Of a stretch of DNA of 64,000 nt, positions 54,699 to 63,210 are shown piece after piece (the stretch's first letter is position 1; every line of letters starts with the position of its first letter). Under the pieces are notes generated by a model, which was given only the letters and a program-made list of their open reading frames with translations, had not been told where the DNA came from and made no database searches. Location: NCBI RefSeq assembly GCF_015223435.1, contig NZ_VHKO01000001.1, forward strand, positions 186,001 through 250,000, written 5' to 3'. Source of the DNA: Vibrio hibernica. GTDB lineage: Bacteria; Pseudomonadota; Gammaproteobacteria; Enterobacterales; Vibrionaceae. The position numbers and the translations under genes are program-made.

Positions 54699-54947
54699 TT
54701 AAATGAGTCTCGATAAGTCGTGCTGATCAGGCGCATCACAGACTTTAGCTTTGACTAGCATGGCAAGAGTTGAACTCTCTGGTGGGAAGTACACAATAAA
54801 GTCACAGTGTAACCCACTGAGCGACTCATGACGATAATAGGCAACGAAAGATCCACCTAAGGATTGGCACTGCTCTTTTAATGAAGCAATGTTAGGTTCT
54901 ACCATTAAAGCACCACCTAAATTTTTACGATACCAATTCGCTGCCAT
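54699..54947 (-). CDS. Small conserved-looking hypothetical protein (82 residues)
   Basis: I do not recognise this protein. It is soluble with no signal peptide. It starts MAANWYRKNLGGALMVEPN, then SLGGSFVAYYRHESLSGLHC and DFIVYFPP. It has two cysteines and no obvious metal motif. A strong SD, AGGAG, lies within the end of the ldhA region, and the gene begins nine bases after the ldhA stop, so it is very probably translated. A link to fermentation is only inferred from this position. Confidence 0.7.
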   Translation of the reverse strand: MAANWYRKNLGGALMVEPNIASLKEQCQSLGGSFVAYYRHESLSGLHCDFIVYFPPESSTLAMLVKAKVCDAPDQHDLSRLI

Positions 54948-54956
54948 TCACTTCTC

Positions 54957-55949
54957 CTAAATTATCACTTCGTTACCAGACAAAGCATGTTTTGAAAATT
55001 CGTCCACGTTATTCAACGTTGTTTCTGCAATATTGGATAACGCTTCTTGGGTTAAGAATGCCTGGTGTCCAGTGAACAATACATTATGGCAGGCCGATAA
55101 ACGGCGGAAGATATCATCAGTAATAATGTCATTCGATTTATCTTGGAAGAATAATTCTTTCTCATTGTCATAAACATCTAAACCAAGCGAGCCTATTTTA
55201 CCGCTCTTCAGCGCTTCAATTGCATCACCAGAATCCAATAATCCACCACGACTAGTGTTAATAATCATCACATGATCTTTCATTTTACTGAATGACTCTG
55301 CGTTCAATAATCGCTGATTGTCTTTCGTTAAAGGACAATGAAGTGTGATCACATCGGACTGGCGATAAATTTCATCTAAGTCCGTATAGGTTGCCCCTAA
55401 TTCAATCGCGGCATCACTTGGATATGGGTCGGAACAAAGAATATTCATGCCTAAACCTTTTAGGATCCGCATTGTCGCCAGGCCTATTTTTCCGGATCCA
55501 ATGACACCAACGGTTTTACCATGAAAATTAAAACCCGTTAATCCTTCTAACGAGAAATTGGCATCACGAGTTCGTTGGTAGGCTTTATGAAAGCGGCGAT
55601 TTAAGCACATCATCATACCAACGGCATGCTCAGCGATGGCTTCTGGTGAATAAGAAGGAACGCGAACCACTTGGATCCCAAGCTCTTTTGCTGCATCTAA
55701 ATCTACTCGATCAAATCCCGCACATCGCATTGCAATCAACTGAGTGCCTTGCGACGCTAATTTCTCCAATACAGGCCGGCTTAAATCATCATTCACAAAG
55801 GCACAAATGACTTGAGAATCTTCAGCAATAGACGCGGTTTTTACATCCAACTGAAAATTATAAAAGTGGCATTCAAATCCATACTTTTCGTTCACTTTAA
55901 GAAACGAGGCTTCATCATAAGATTTGGTACTGAACATTGAGATTTTCAT
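54957..55949 (-). CDS. ldhA: D-lactate dehydrogenase (NAD-dependent, fermentative)
   Basis: LdhA reduces pyruvate to D-lactate. The 330-residue protein has the D-2-hydroxyacid dehydrogenase layout: MISTK-like start MKISMFSTKSYDEASFL, the substrate Arg segment IAMRCAGFDRVDL near residue 76, NAD motif GKTVGVIGSGKIG near 145, NTSRGGLLDSGDAIEALKSG near 232, and the catalytic histidine in VLFTGHQAFLTQEAL near 295. It heads a four-gene minus-strand operon with gaps of 9, 21 and 11 bases. Confidence 0.93.
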   Translation of the reverse strand: MKISMFSTKSYDEASFLKVNEKYGFECHFYNFQLDVKTASIAEDSQVICAFVNDDLSRPVLEKLASQGTQLIAMRCAGFDRVDLDAAKELGIQVVRVPSYSPEAIAEHAVGMMMCLNRRFHKAYQRTRDANFSLEGLTGFNFHGKTVGVIGSGKIGLATMRILKGLGMNILCSDPYPSDAAIELGATYTDLDEIYRQSDVITLHCPLTKDNQRLLNAESFSKMKDHVMIINTSRGGLLDSGDAIEALKSGKIGSLGLDVYDNEKELFFQDKSNDIITDDIFRRLSACHNVLFTGHQAFLTQEALSNIAETTLNNVDEFSKHALSGNEVII

Positions 55950-56097
55950 AGTGGTTCCTTTGGGCCTGATTTTAAATCGCGCCTAGTTTGAAGTAGCGTC
56001 TGATCTTAAACAACGCCTGTTCTTAAACAACAATGATACACATTACCCTTATCTGTTGATCTATCTCAAGTAATAATTAAAACAAAAAGTTCCAACC

Positions 56098-56127
56098 ATA
56101 AAAAAGCCAAAAACAAGTGCTGGCTTA
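56098..56127 (-). terminator. Terminator of the Bcr-type exporter
   Basis: On the minus strand taagcca pairs with tggctt(t) around an 11-base loop, followed by six T. It lies about 75 bases beyond the stop at 56202. Confidence 0.7.
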
Positions 56128-56201
56128 AGGACAATCATCAACTTATTTTAGGACGAGATACAAACTCTTATTGATTAGTGAATGAAGAAAAATATGACAT
56201 A

Positions 56202-57407
56202 TCAGTCGTGAGCCAGTTGCTCAACGTGCCATGCATTCATTCTTTTCATCGACATTATAGAAAGCAAGATTATTGCCCCACCACCCATAACGGTGATCAC
56301 GGCAAATGGCGCTGTCAATGAGGTTTGCTGAATTAAACCGGCGAGCAACGAAGCGCCACTCATCTGAATAAATCCAAGCATTGCTGCTGCGGTACCTGCG
56401 CGTTCACCAAATGCAGAAAGCGCCATACTAGTAGCAGGGCCAAGTAATAAAGCAAAACCGATACAAAGCAATGCCATTGGTAACATAAAGCCAACAGCGG
56501 CAGCCATTCCCATTTGAGGGCCAATTTCTTGGGCTAAAAATTGCATTGCCGCCGATCCAATTAACAACGATAAAGCAAGAATAACGGTTGGGCGGTTACC
56601 TAATTTTTTGATCACCCAAGGTGCACCAAAACATGCGGCAATATTAATGATGGCGTTAATGCCAAATAAACCACTAAAAGCTAACTCAGATACACCTAAA
56701 TGACCAATTAACCACACTGGCGCATAAGAAACATAGGTTAAAATCGCGCCCATACCTGTCATGCAACAAATCGCATAAAATAAGAAATGGCGCTCTGTTA
56801 ATACCGGTTTATATCGAGACCAACGATATAACGACCCTTCACTAACCGTATTAGCTGGCCGTGTTTCAGAAAATTTCCACAATACAATAACCAGCATGAT
56901 CAAGCCGTATAACATCATAAAGGCAAAGGTTGAACGCCAACCAAAATGCAATGCCAATACGCCGCCTAACGTTGGAGCTAAAGCGGGAACCACACAGATC
57001 ACACCATTTAAATAACTATAAATTTTTGCGCCATCTTTAACCGAGTAACAATCACGCACCGCGCTAAAGACCACAATAGAAGTTGAACACGCCGCTAAAC
57101 CTTGTAGCACTCGCGCTACTTGCAGTAATTCAAACTCTTTTGAAAGCACCGCCAATAAACTGCTTAGGATATACAAAACCAAACCAAATAAAGCAATCGG
57201 ACGACGACCAAACCGATCCGCCAATGGCCCAATAATGACTTGGCCTAATCCCATCGCAAATAAGAATAAAATCAAAGTAGATTGCACTTGGCTGTTAGAA
57301 ACCGAGAAATCTTGCGCCATAATAGGTAAAGACGGTAAATAGATATCAATTGCCAATGGACTCAGCAACACCATCGACATCAAAATAAATAACAAATTAC
57401 GTTGCAT
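56202..57407 (-). CDS. Bcr/CflA family multidrug efflux MFS transporter
   Basis: A 401-residue, 12-helix major facilitator protein. It opens with the family pattern SPLAIDIYLPSLPIMAQDF (conserved Asp in helix 1), then GLGQVIIGPLADRFGRRPIA, the MFS motif A. LQGLAACSTSIVVFSAVRDC near 105 is typical of Bcr/CflA drug:proton antiporters. The substrate is unknown. It is divergent from a LysR regulator that probably controls it. The SD is weak. Confidence 0.88.
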   Translation of the reverse strand: MQRNLLFILMSMVLLSPLAIDIYLPSLPIMAQDFSVSNSQVQSTLILFLFAMGLGQVIIGPLADRFGRRPIALFGLVLYILSSLLAVLSKEFELLQVARVLQGLAACSTSIVVFSAVRDCYSVKDGAKIYSYLNGVICVVPALAPTLGGVLALHFGWRSTFAFMMLYGLIMLVIVLWKFSETRPANTVSEGSLYRWSRYKPVLTERHFLFYAICCMTGMGAILTYVSYAPVWLIGHLGVSELAFSGLFGINAIINIAACFGAPWVIKKLGNRPTVILALSLLIGSAAMQFLAQEIGPQMGMAAAVGFMLPMALLCIGFALLLGPATSMALSAFGERAGTAAAMLGFIQMSGASLLAGLIQQTSLTAPFAVITVMGGGAIILLSIMSMKRMNAWHVEQLAHD

Positions 57408-57484
57408 ATAATTCTCAAAGTGGGAATAAAAAAGACAAAAATAAGTGCGATATTTTAACGCTTAGATGATATGAACAGAAATGG

Positions 57485-57507
57485 TATAATTTCGGAAATC
57501 AATTTCC
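57485..57507. promoter_or_regulatory. Promoter -10 and dyad ahead of the LysR gene
   Basis: tataat (57485-57490) is a consensus -10, and ggaaatcaatttcc (57494-57507), a perfect 6-2-6 dyad, lies over the predicted transcription start. It could be the autorepression site of the LysR regulator. The -35 is unclear. Confidence 0.4.
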
Positions 57508-57522
57508 TATAAGGAATATCAG

Positions 57523-58479
57523 GTGAATTTAGATAAACTTGCTCGCATCGATCTCAATTTGCTGGTGATCTTACAAGTATTACTCGAAGAACAAAGCGTA
57601 ACGCGTGCAGCTTATCGCTTAAATCTAAGCCAATCAGCATTAAGTAAGAGCTTAAATCGCTTACGTGAAACACTTGATGACCCTCTGTTTCAGCGAACCT
57701 CTCATGGTCTAAAGCCTACAGCACATGCAATGGCGCTATCAAAAATACTGCCAAATACATTGCAAGATTTATATCAATTAACGTTACCGCCCATTTTTGA
57801 TCCTGCGACCAGCAGCCGAAAATTCACCTTTTCAATGGTAGAAAGTGCTTACGAAACTTTGATCCCTTCCTTTATTGGTTCACTTTTACAACAAGCTCCC
57901 AGTATTAAGCTCGATTCTTACTTATGGACAGGGCAATCTTTTCACGATCTTCAACAAGGACAAATTGACTTTGGCATTGCCGGGCGAGATTTACACCCCC
58001 AAACGAGTTTAGATAACAACAAGCCACCAGAAGGATTAGTCCAGCATACTTTATATGAAGACAAACAAGTGTGCTTAGTGCGAAACGATCACCCTATCTT
58101 GCAAACAGTGGAACAAAAAGATTGGACACTAGAACGCTATTTGAGCATGGCGCATGTGCAAGTTCGATGCGAAGGAAAAGAATGGTGGGCACTGGATTAT
58201 CATTTAGCGGATCGTGGCCATCATCGTAATATCAGTGCCACTGTCCCCGATTTTTATGGCGCGGCGAGCGTATGTGCGCATACCGATTTGATTTTCACCT
58301 TGCCATCAAGCTTTGCCAGCCATGCCCTCAAACTTTACCCTTTAACTCAGCTCATTTTGCCTTTTGAATTTTTGCCGATGGCGTATGTCTTGTTATGGCA
58401 CGAACGTAATAACCAAGACAAAGGCCATCAGTGGATGAGAGAAACGATAAGTCTGAGTGTAAAAAAAGCCATTATTTAA
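57523..58479 (+). CDS. LysR family transcriptional regulator
   Basis: A 318-residue LysR protein of the NodD/LeuO-like type, with the helix-turn-helix in QSVTRAAYRLNLSQSALSKS near residue 25 and LRETLDDPLFQRTSHG after it. The effector domain follows (FTFSMVESAYETLIPSFIG). The start is GTG with AAGGAA eight bases upstream. It is divergent from the Bcr-type exporter and likely controls it. Effector unknown. Confidence 0.88.
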   Translation: MNLDKLARIDLNLLVILQVLLEEQSVTRAAYRLNLSQSALSKSLNRLRETLDDPLFQRTSHGLKPTAHAMALSKILPNTLQDLYQLTLPPIFDPATSSRKFTFSMVESAYETLIPSFIGSLLQQAPSIKLDSYLWTGQSFHDLQQGQIDFGIAGRDLHPQTSLDNNKPPEGLVQHTLYEDKQVCLVRNDHPILQTVEQKDWTLERYLSMAHVQVRCEGKEWWALDYHLADRGHHRNISATVPDFYGAASVCAHTDLIFTLPSSFASHALKLYPLTQLILPFEFLPMAYVLLWHERNNQDKGHQWMRETISLSVKKAII

Positions 58480-58488
58480 AAGCATAAA

Positions 58489-58624
58489 TTATACGTGCAT
58501 TTTACCTTCGATGGTCGTCACAGCGCGGCCAATCAATTTTACTCGACCATTAAATAGGATTTCGCACCCTACATAACCACCGCGACCAGATAATTGATTA
58601 AGGGCTTCAAATACAAAGGCTGAT
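58489..58624 (-). pseudogene. 3' remnant of a PhzF-family gene
   Basis: The last 44 or so codons before the stop at 58489 read ALNQLSGRGGYVGCEILFNG, then RVKLIGRAVTTIEGKMHV. This is the typical C-terminus of PhzF-family isomerases (RGG, then a GR/GxAVT..GK end). No other part of such a gene is present: it is cut off at the 3' end of ydhF, whose own C-terminus (GHGVP) looks intact. I conclude that a deletion removed the rest of the gene. The short open frame with an ATG at 58677 inside ydhF is not a real start. Confidence 0.6.
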
Positions 58625-59539
58625 TTATGGCACACCGTGACCTTTAGAAGCACACCACACTCGGAACCATTGCTCACGGCTCAAATCAATACTCAAGGCA
58701 TCGATTGCCGCTTGCATACGTTCGATCTTACCTGAACCTATGATCGGTAAAGGTTTTGATGGCAAACGATGCACCCAAGCATAAATCACTTGATCAATAC
58801 TTTGTGCGCCCACTTCTTTGGCAATGGCTTCTAATTCATCACGAACGCGAACATGCTGATCTTCTAAGCCATTAAAAATATCACCACCAGCAAGGCAAGA
58901 CCACGCCATTGGTTTCACACGTAATTGCTGCAGCAGATCTAAGGTGCCATCATGCGCGACTTCAAAATTCAGTGGGTTAATTTCAACTTGGTTGGTCACT
59001 AATAGCGCATCTAGACGCGATTGCAGTAATTCAAACTGACGAGGAGAAAAATTCGAGACACCAAAGTGTTTCACTTTACCCGCCTGTTTTAACTCTGAGA
59101 ATGCTTCTGCTACTTCATCAGCATCCATCAATGCGTCTGGGCGATGGATTAAAAGCACATCTAAATCTTCTACTTGCAAACGTTTAAGCGAATTATTAAC
59201 CGATTCAACAATGTGAGATTTACTGGTGTTGTAATGGTTAACTTTCCAATCTGGGTTTTTATCACCGCACAATTTGATATCGCATTTACTCACGATCTCA
59301 ATTTGATCGCGCATGCTTTTATCAAGCGCTAAACCTTCACCAAACAGTTGTTCACATTCGTAGTATCCGTAAATATCTGCGTGATCTACGGTTGTAATAC
59401 CCAGTTCAACATGTTGCTTTAAGAAGGTTAGTCGTTCTTGTGGGCTCATTCCCCAATCACCTAAACGCCAGTAACCTTGAACTAACTCAGAGAATTCAGG
59501 CCCTTGCGGTGCAATTTGTACTTTTTTAATTGTCGTCAT
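58625..59539 (-). CDS. ydhF: Aldo/keto reductase, YdhF-like
   Basis: The 304-residue protein matches E. coli YdhF (about 298). The NADPH-dependent oxidoreductase barrel shows GITTVDHADIYGYYECEQLF near residue 48 (catalytic Asp and Tyr), IVSKCDIKL with the catalytic Lys near 82, and LLIHRPDALMDADEVAEA near 130 (His). KPLPIIGSGKIERMQAAIDA near 262 binds the cofactor phosphate. The natural carbonyl substrate is unknown. The C-terminus is complete; a PhzF remnant follows. Confidence 0.9.
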   Translation of the reverse strand: MTTIKKVQIAPQGPEFSELVQGYWRLGDWGMSPQERLTFLKQHVELGITTVDHADIYGYYECEQLFGEGLALDKSMRDQIEIVSKCDIKLCGDKNPDWKVNHYNTSKSHIVESVNNSLKRLQVEDLDVLLIHRPDALMDADEVAEAFSELKQAGKVKHFGVSNFSPRQFELLQSRLDALLVTNQVEINPLNFEVAHDGTLDLLQQLRVKPMAWSCLAGGDIFNGLEDQHVRVRDELEAIAKEVGAQSIDQVIYAWVHRLPSKPLPIIGSGKIERMQAAIDALSIDLSREQWFRVWCASKGHGVP

Positions 59540-59991
59540 ATTTCATTTCAGTCTAAAAGACTGACTCCATGATGAATATTGAAAATCGATTGCGTTAATC
59601 CTAGGGAGTTTTCTAGCTTGGCACAATCAATAAACCCCGAAAGATTACATTGCAAAAAAGAGAATCACTAAAAATGGCTCGAGATAGCTTTATTTTCAGA
59701 GTAATGAAAGCCATAAAAGCCAATATTTATACCGTGTCCCCTACGAGCATCTCTAAACAATCGTGATAACAATGTAAGACTGCCAACTCTTTAATGAAAT
59801 GCCATTTCAATTCGTTGCTAAAATGGTCCTCAACATGTTAGGCTAATTGGTATAACAACTTGACGTGGTATCACCATTTCATCTGAACCCTTAGACCCAA
59901 AATACTTGAAGTTTCAGCTTCGAGTAAAACAGACATACAAACCACTGATGCAGGTTGTTATTTCCCTAACATTTCACTTTAAGGCTCATAA
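59540..59991. other. 452-base intergenic stretch, no gene seen
   Basis: No open frame with coding character, no tRNA and no clear terminator. It contains the ydhF and ygjV promoters. A small stem, cttgaag / cttcgag near 59906-59924, with no T run, is the only structure I note. It could be a degraded dispersed repeat. Confidence 0.4.
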
Positions 59992-60516
59992 ATGCAGTAT
60001 TTAATTGATTTACCGTTTGCTCAGTGGCTTGGTTTTCTTAGCTTTGCACTTGGTATTTCAACTTTTTATCAAAAAGATGACCGTAAGCTGAAACTCGTCA
60101 TGTTGATTTTCCAATTCAACAATGTGCTGCACTTTTACCTATTAGGATCGGATATTTCCGCCATCAGCACCCTGCTCTCTTTTCTGCGTACCGCAACCGC
60201 CATTAAGACCTCTTCAAAGTTAGTCGCTGCTGCCTTTGTCATCGTAAGTATTGCTCTTGGTTTATGGATTGCAGATGGACCTTTAGATCTATTACCCATT
60301 CTAGGTTCTATATTAGGAACGATTGCGGTTTTTCTATTAAAAGGAATTCAAATGCGGATCGCCTTTATTATTGGGGCAATATGCTGGCTAGCAAATAACA
60401 TTATTGTGGGATCAATTGGCGGCTCATTACTAGAAGCCACATTATTAACCGTGAATTTATTCACCATAATGCGTCTTTATCGTAATAATCAAAAAGTGGG
60501 TTTCAAGGCTGAGTGA
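59992..60516 (+). CDS. ygjV: YgjV family inner membrane protein
   Basis: A 174-residue protein with about six hydrophobic segments. The pattern WLGFLSFALGISTFYQKDDR near residue 12, NNVLHFYLLGS near 40 and LSFLRTATAI near 62 matches the YgjV family (PF10688). Function unknown. AAGG lies seven bases before the ATG. Convergent with the AraC gene. Confidence 0.85.
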   Translation: MQYLIDLPFAQWLGFLSFALGISTFYQKDDRKLKLVMLIFQFNNVLHFYLLGSDISAISTLLSFLRTATAIKTSSKLVAAAFVIVSIALGLWIADGPLDLLPILGSILGTIAVFLLKGIQMRIAFIIGAICWLANNIIVGSIGGSLLEATLLTVNLFTIMRLYRNNQKVGFKAE

Positions 60517-60576
60517 GTAAACAATATATGAACGCGATTATATCCTGAACTCTTCCATTACTGGAGTCGTTACCAA

Positions 60577-61386
60577 TTAAATTGATTTTGTTACCTTTAC
60601 TTTTTTGCTGTATTGCTTCGGCGTAATTTTAGCAATGGCTTTAAATTCTCGTGTCATATGTGCTTGATCGGTAAATCCATATTGAAACACTAAATCGACC
60701 AGTTCTGCGTCAGGATTTAATTTTAAGGCTTGCAAGGTTTTATTCACCCTGATGATCCTTTGATAATATTTCGGCGTTATATTCATCCACTTTTGAAAGT
60801 GACGTTCAAGCTGCCGCTGACTAAGAGATAGCGTTGTTGGTTTTACTGAATCCTGACTCTTTTGTTTAATGTTGGCTAACGCTTGTTTTAGCTCTATCGG
60901 CAAAGAGAATGGTTCCCTCACCTCATCATCAAAGAGCAACTGGCTGATCCAGCGATAAAGCAACACCGTTCTGGCGTATTTGCCTTTTATTGTCAATAAA
61001 TGCTGATAAACCAAAGATAAAGAAAGGGTATCGTCTGATATCGCAATGTGTACCGCTTGGTGCTCAGTTTGATAATTACCGCCCACAAATTGACGACCAA
61101 TTGCAGGGTGAAAACGAACACCAACCAATAAAGATCCAGATGGAAAATAGACAGGTTGAGCATGTTTGGTAACAGGTAGAAAAATCACACCGCGTTTAAA
61201 GGTAATATCACCAATTTGAATCTCTCCACCCAAATTGAATAAAATACCGCTACCACCATCACAGTGAAGCCATTGTTTCAACCTTGATGTATTAGTTTGA
61301 GGCGTGCAAGCCGACCAAATACCTTGTACATGATCAGCAAGCATCTTTTGAGGTTTAAAAATATAGAAATCAAACTGAGCAGTCAC
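60577..61386 (-). CDS. AraC family transcriptional regulator
   Basis: The 269-residue protein ends with an AraC helix-turn-helix (LSQRQLERHFQKWMNITPKY then YYQRIIRVNKTLQ, LVFQYGFTDQAHMTREFKAI, ITPKQYSKK). The N-terminal half is a cupin-like effector domain (GSGILFNLGGEIQIGDITF, and LVGVRFHPAIGRQF near 105). The start is GTG with AAGGA upstream. It lies 90 bases downstream of the AhpD-like gene on the same strand and may share its transcript. Effector unknown. Confidence 0.87.
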   Translation of the reverse strand: MTAQFDFYIFKPQKMLADHVQGIWSACTPQTNTSRLKQWLHCDGGSGILFNLGGEIQIGDITFKRGVIFLPVTKHAQPVYFPSGSLLVGVRFHPAIGRQFVGGNYQTEHQAVHIAISDDTLSLSLVYQHLLTIKGKYARTVLLYRWISQLLFDDEVREPFSLPIELKQALANIKQKSQDSVKPTTLSLSQRQLERHFQKWMNITPKYYQRIIRVNKTLQALKLNPDAELVDLVFQYGFTDQAHMTREFKAIAKITPKQYSKKVKVTKSI

Positions 61387-61475
61387 TCTTATTCCTTTTT
61401 ACTCTCAACTCAAAGTACTGACGTTGCAGTGAAGCGGTAAGTAAAAGATATACTGAGTTTGACTCCTCGTCATCT

Positions 61476-61937
61476 TTATACCGCTTTGTAGCTTCCGACT
61501 TCAGGCTTAAAGGTTTTAGCAATGCGATTCCAACTATTAATCGCATTAACTGCAATCGTTAAATTCACTAAACTTGCATCACCAAAAATACTTAACCCTT
61601 GTTGATAATCAGAATCACTGATTGGTTTACCTTCAGTAAGCAATTCAGCCCATGCTAGCGCTGCTCGTTCGTTGTCGGCATAAAACGGCATATCACGCCA
61701 AGCAGTCAGCCCATAAATACGCTCAATGGTTTCACCTTGTTTTAACGCATCTTTACAATGCATATCAATACAAAAAGCGCAGTGATTAATTTGAGATACG
61801 CGTAATTTAACCAGTTCCCAGATCGTAATACTGAGTGAATCCGATTGACTGAACTGCTGCTGTAAATTTTTCTCTTGCTCAAATAAAAGTGTAATAGCTT
61901 TTGGCGCAGCGGCCATATAGTTTAAACGAGTTGTCAT
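61476..61937 (-). CDS. AhpD-like carboxymuconolactone decarboxylase family protein
   Basis: A 153-residue helical protein with the AhpD/CMD redox motif in INHCAFCIDMHCKDALKQGE near residue 48 (CxxC plus His). The rest of the family core is visible, with ERAALAWAELLTEG near 90 and SLVNLTIAVNAINSWNRIAK near 122. Such proteins reduce peroxides or act as alkylhydroperoxidase-like carriers. The start is one of two tandem ATGs (61940, 61937) after GGAG; the frame extends upstream but lacks a signal there. Confidence 0.85.
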   Translation of the reverse strand: MTTRLNYMAAAPKAITLLFEQEKNLQQQFSQSDSLSITIWELVKLRVSQINHCAFCIDMHCKDALKQGETIERIYGLTAWRDMPFYADNERAALAWAELLTEGKPISDSDYQQGLSIFGDASLVNLTIAVNAINSWNRIAKTFKPEVGSYKAV

Positions 61938-62048
61938 CATCTTTCTCCAATCATTCATTGATGTGCCCTTAATATAAGCCCTCGCAACAATCATTTATTG
62001 AATATTTTCGACATCGACATAAAAGCTGATAACAATATTAACCACTAC

Positions 62049-62073
62049 CAAAAAGGCAAAAAGGCAAAAAGGC
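62049..62073. repeat. Three tandem copies of caaaaagg
   Basis: An 8-base unit is repeated three times and followed by c. It lies 55 bases beyond the uxuA stop. On the minus strand it reads cctttttg three times, so it may provide alternative T runs for a terminator with aaaaaagg upstream (62092-62099). Confidence 0.8.
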
Positions 62074-62127
62074 GATGCCAAGCGACATAACCTTTTTTGA
62101 GTCAAACAGTAAACATATCAACCAGGT

Positions 62128-63189
62128 TTATTTATGATTCAACAAATCCCATAAGCCATTGATGTACATAATGCCAAGGGCGCGGTCGTATAAGCCGTAA
62201 CCCGGCCTTGCCCACTTTTCCTCCCCCCAAATATGACGCCCGTGATCGGGGCGTACATAACCTTGGTAATCGTATTTATGCAGTGATTTTACGATTTGAA
62301 CAATATCCACCGAACCATCACAAGCACGATGTGAGCTTTCAATAAAGTCACCATTTTCAAAACGTTTCACATTACGGATGTGCATAAAGTGAATACGATC
62401 ATGGTATGCATCAATAATCGCAGGAATATCGTTATCAATAGAGCCGAGCGAACCAGTACAAACGGTTAAACCATTATGCGGCCTATCGACCAATTTTAAG
62501 AAACGGCCAATATTTTCTTTGTTGATGATTATTCGCGGCAAGCCAAAGATTGGGAAGGCAGGATCGTCTGGATGGATCGCCATTTTGATGTCGCACTCTT
62601 CCGCCACTGGAATGATTTGCTCAAGGAAGTATTGTAAGTTCTTCCATAAATCTTCGGCAGTAAAACCTTCATATTGCTTAAAAGTATTTTTTAAATTGGC
62701 AAGACGTTCAGGCTCCCAGCCCGGCATGGTGACATCAGTATTTTTTGAAATGGTTTCAATTAATTCAATCGGATCAATCTCGTTAATTTTACTTTTTTCA
62801 AAGAACAACGCGTTCGAGCCGTCTGGGAGCTTTTTATACAAACTCGTTCGTGTCCAATCAAACACTGGCATAAAGTTGTAACACACCACTTTCACACCAA
62901 ACTTAGCGAGTACGCGCAGTGTTTGTTTGTAGTTTTCAATGTATTGATCACGAGTATCTAAACCCAGTTTAATGTCTTCATGCACGTTCACACTTTCAAC
63001 AACATCAATATGAAAACCAAACTCTTTGGCTTGTTTTTCGACTTCAGCAATACGTTCTGGCGACCATAACGCCCCTGCTGGCATATCATGTAATGACCAA
63101 ACAACCCCTTCTACACCCGGAATTTGTTTGATCTGATCAAGGGTGATTTTATCGTTTCCTTCACCGTACCATCGAAAGGTCATTTTCAT
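62128..63189 (-). CDS. uxuA: D-mannonate dehydratase
   Basis: UxuA dehydrates D-mannonate to 2-keto-3-deoxygluconate in glucuronate catabolism. The 353-residue form is shorter than E. coli UxuA (394) but normal for the other family branch. Motifs: MTFRWYGEGNDKITLDQIKQ at the start, GVEGVVWSLHDMPAG near 25, KMAIHPDDPAFPIFGLPRI near 210 (metal ligands), TVCTGSLG near 250 and HFMHIRNVKRF and VRPDHGRHIWGE near 275 and 325. GAGG precedes the ATG. It follows uxuB after 21 bases. Confidence 0.94.
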   Translation of the reverse strand: MKMTFRWYGEGNDKITLDQIKQIPGVEGVVWSLHDMPAGALWSPERIAEVEKQAKEFGFHIDVVESVNVHEDIKLGLDTRDQYIENYKQTLRVLAKFGVKVVCYNFMPVFDWTRTSLYKKLPDGSNALFFEKSKINEIDPIELIETISKNTDVTMPGWEPERLANLKNTFKQYEGFTAEDLWKNLQYFLEQIIPVAEECDIKMAIHPDDPAFPIFGLPRIIINKENIGRFLKLVDRPHNGLTVCTGSLGSIDNDIPAIIDAYHDRIHFMHIRNVKRFENGDFIESSHRACDGSVDIVQIVKSLHKYDYQGYVRPDHGRHIWGEEKWARPGYGLYDRALGIMYINGLWDLLNHK

Positions 63190-63210
63190 TGTTATCTTCC
63201 TCTGCTGAAT

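Noticed and set aside
58489..58677. Independent 62-residue gene
   Set aside because: Its start lies in ydhF with no ribosome-binding site and the C-terminal part looks like a PhzF end, so it is better read as a gene remnant.
59890..59930. Dispersed palindromic repeat
   Set aside because: Only a 7-bp stem and one copy in the window; not enough to call a repeat family.
62049..62073. CRISPR-like repeat
   Set aside because: Eight-base units with no spacers, and no cas gene.
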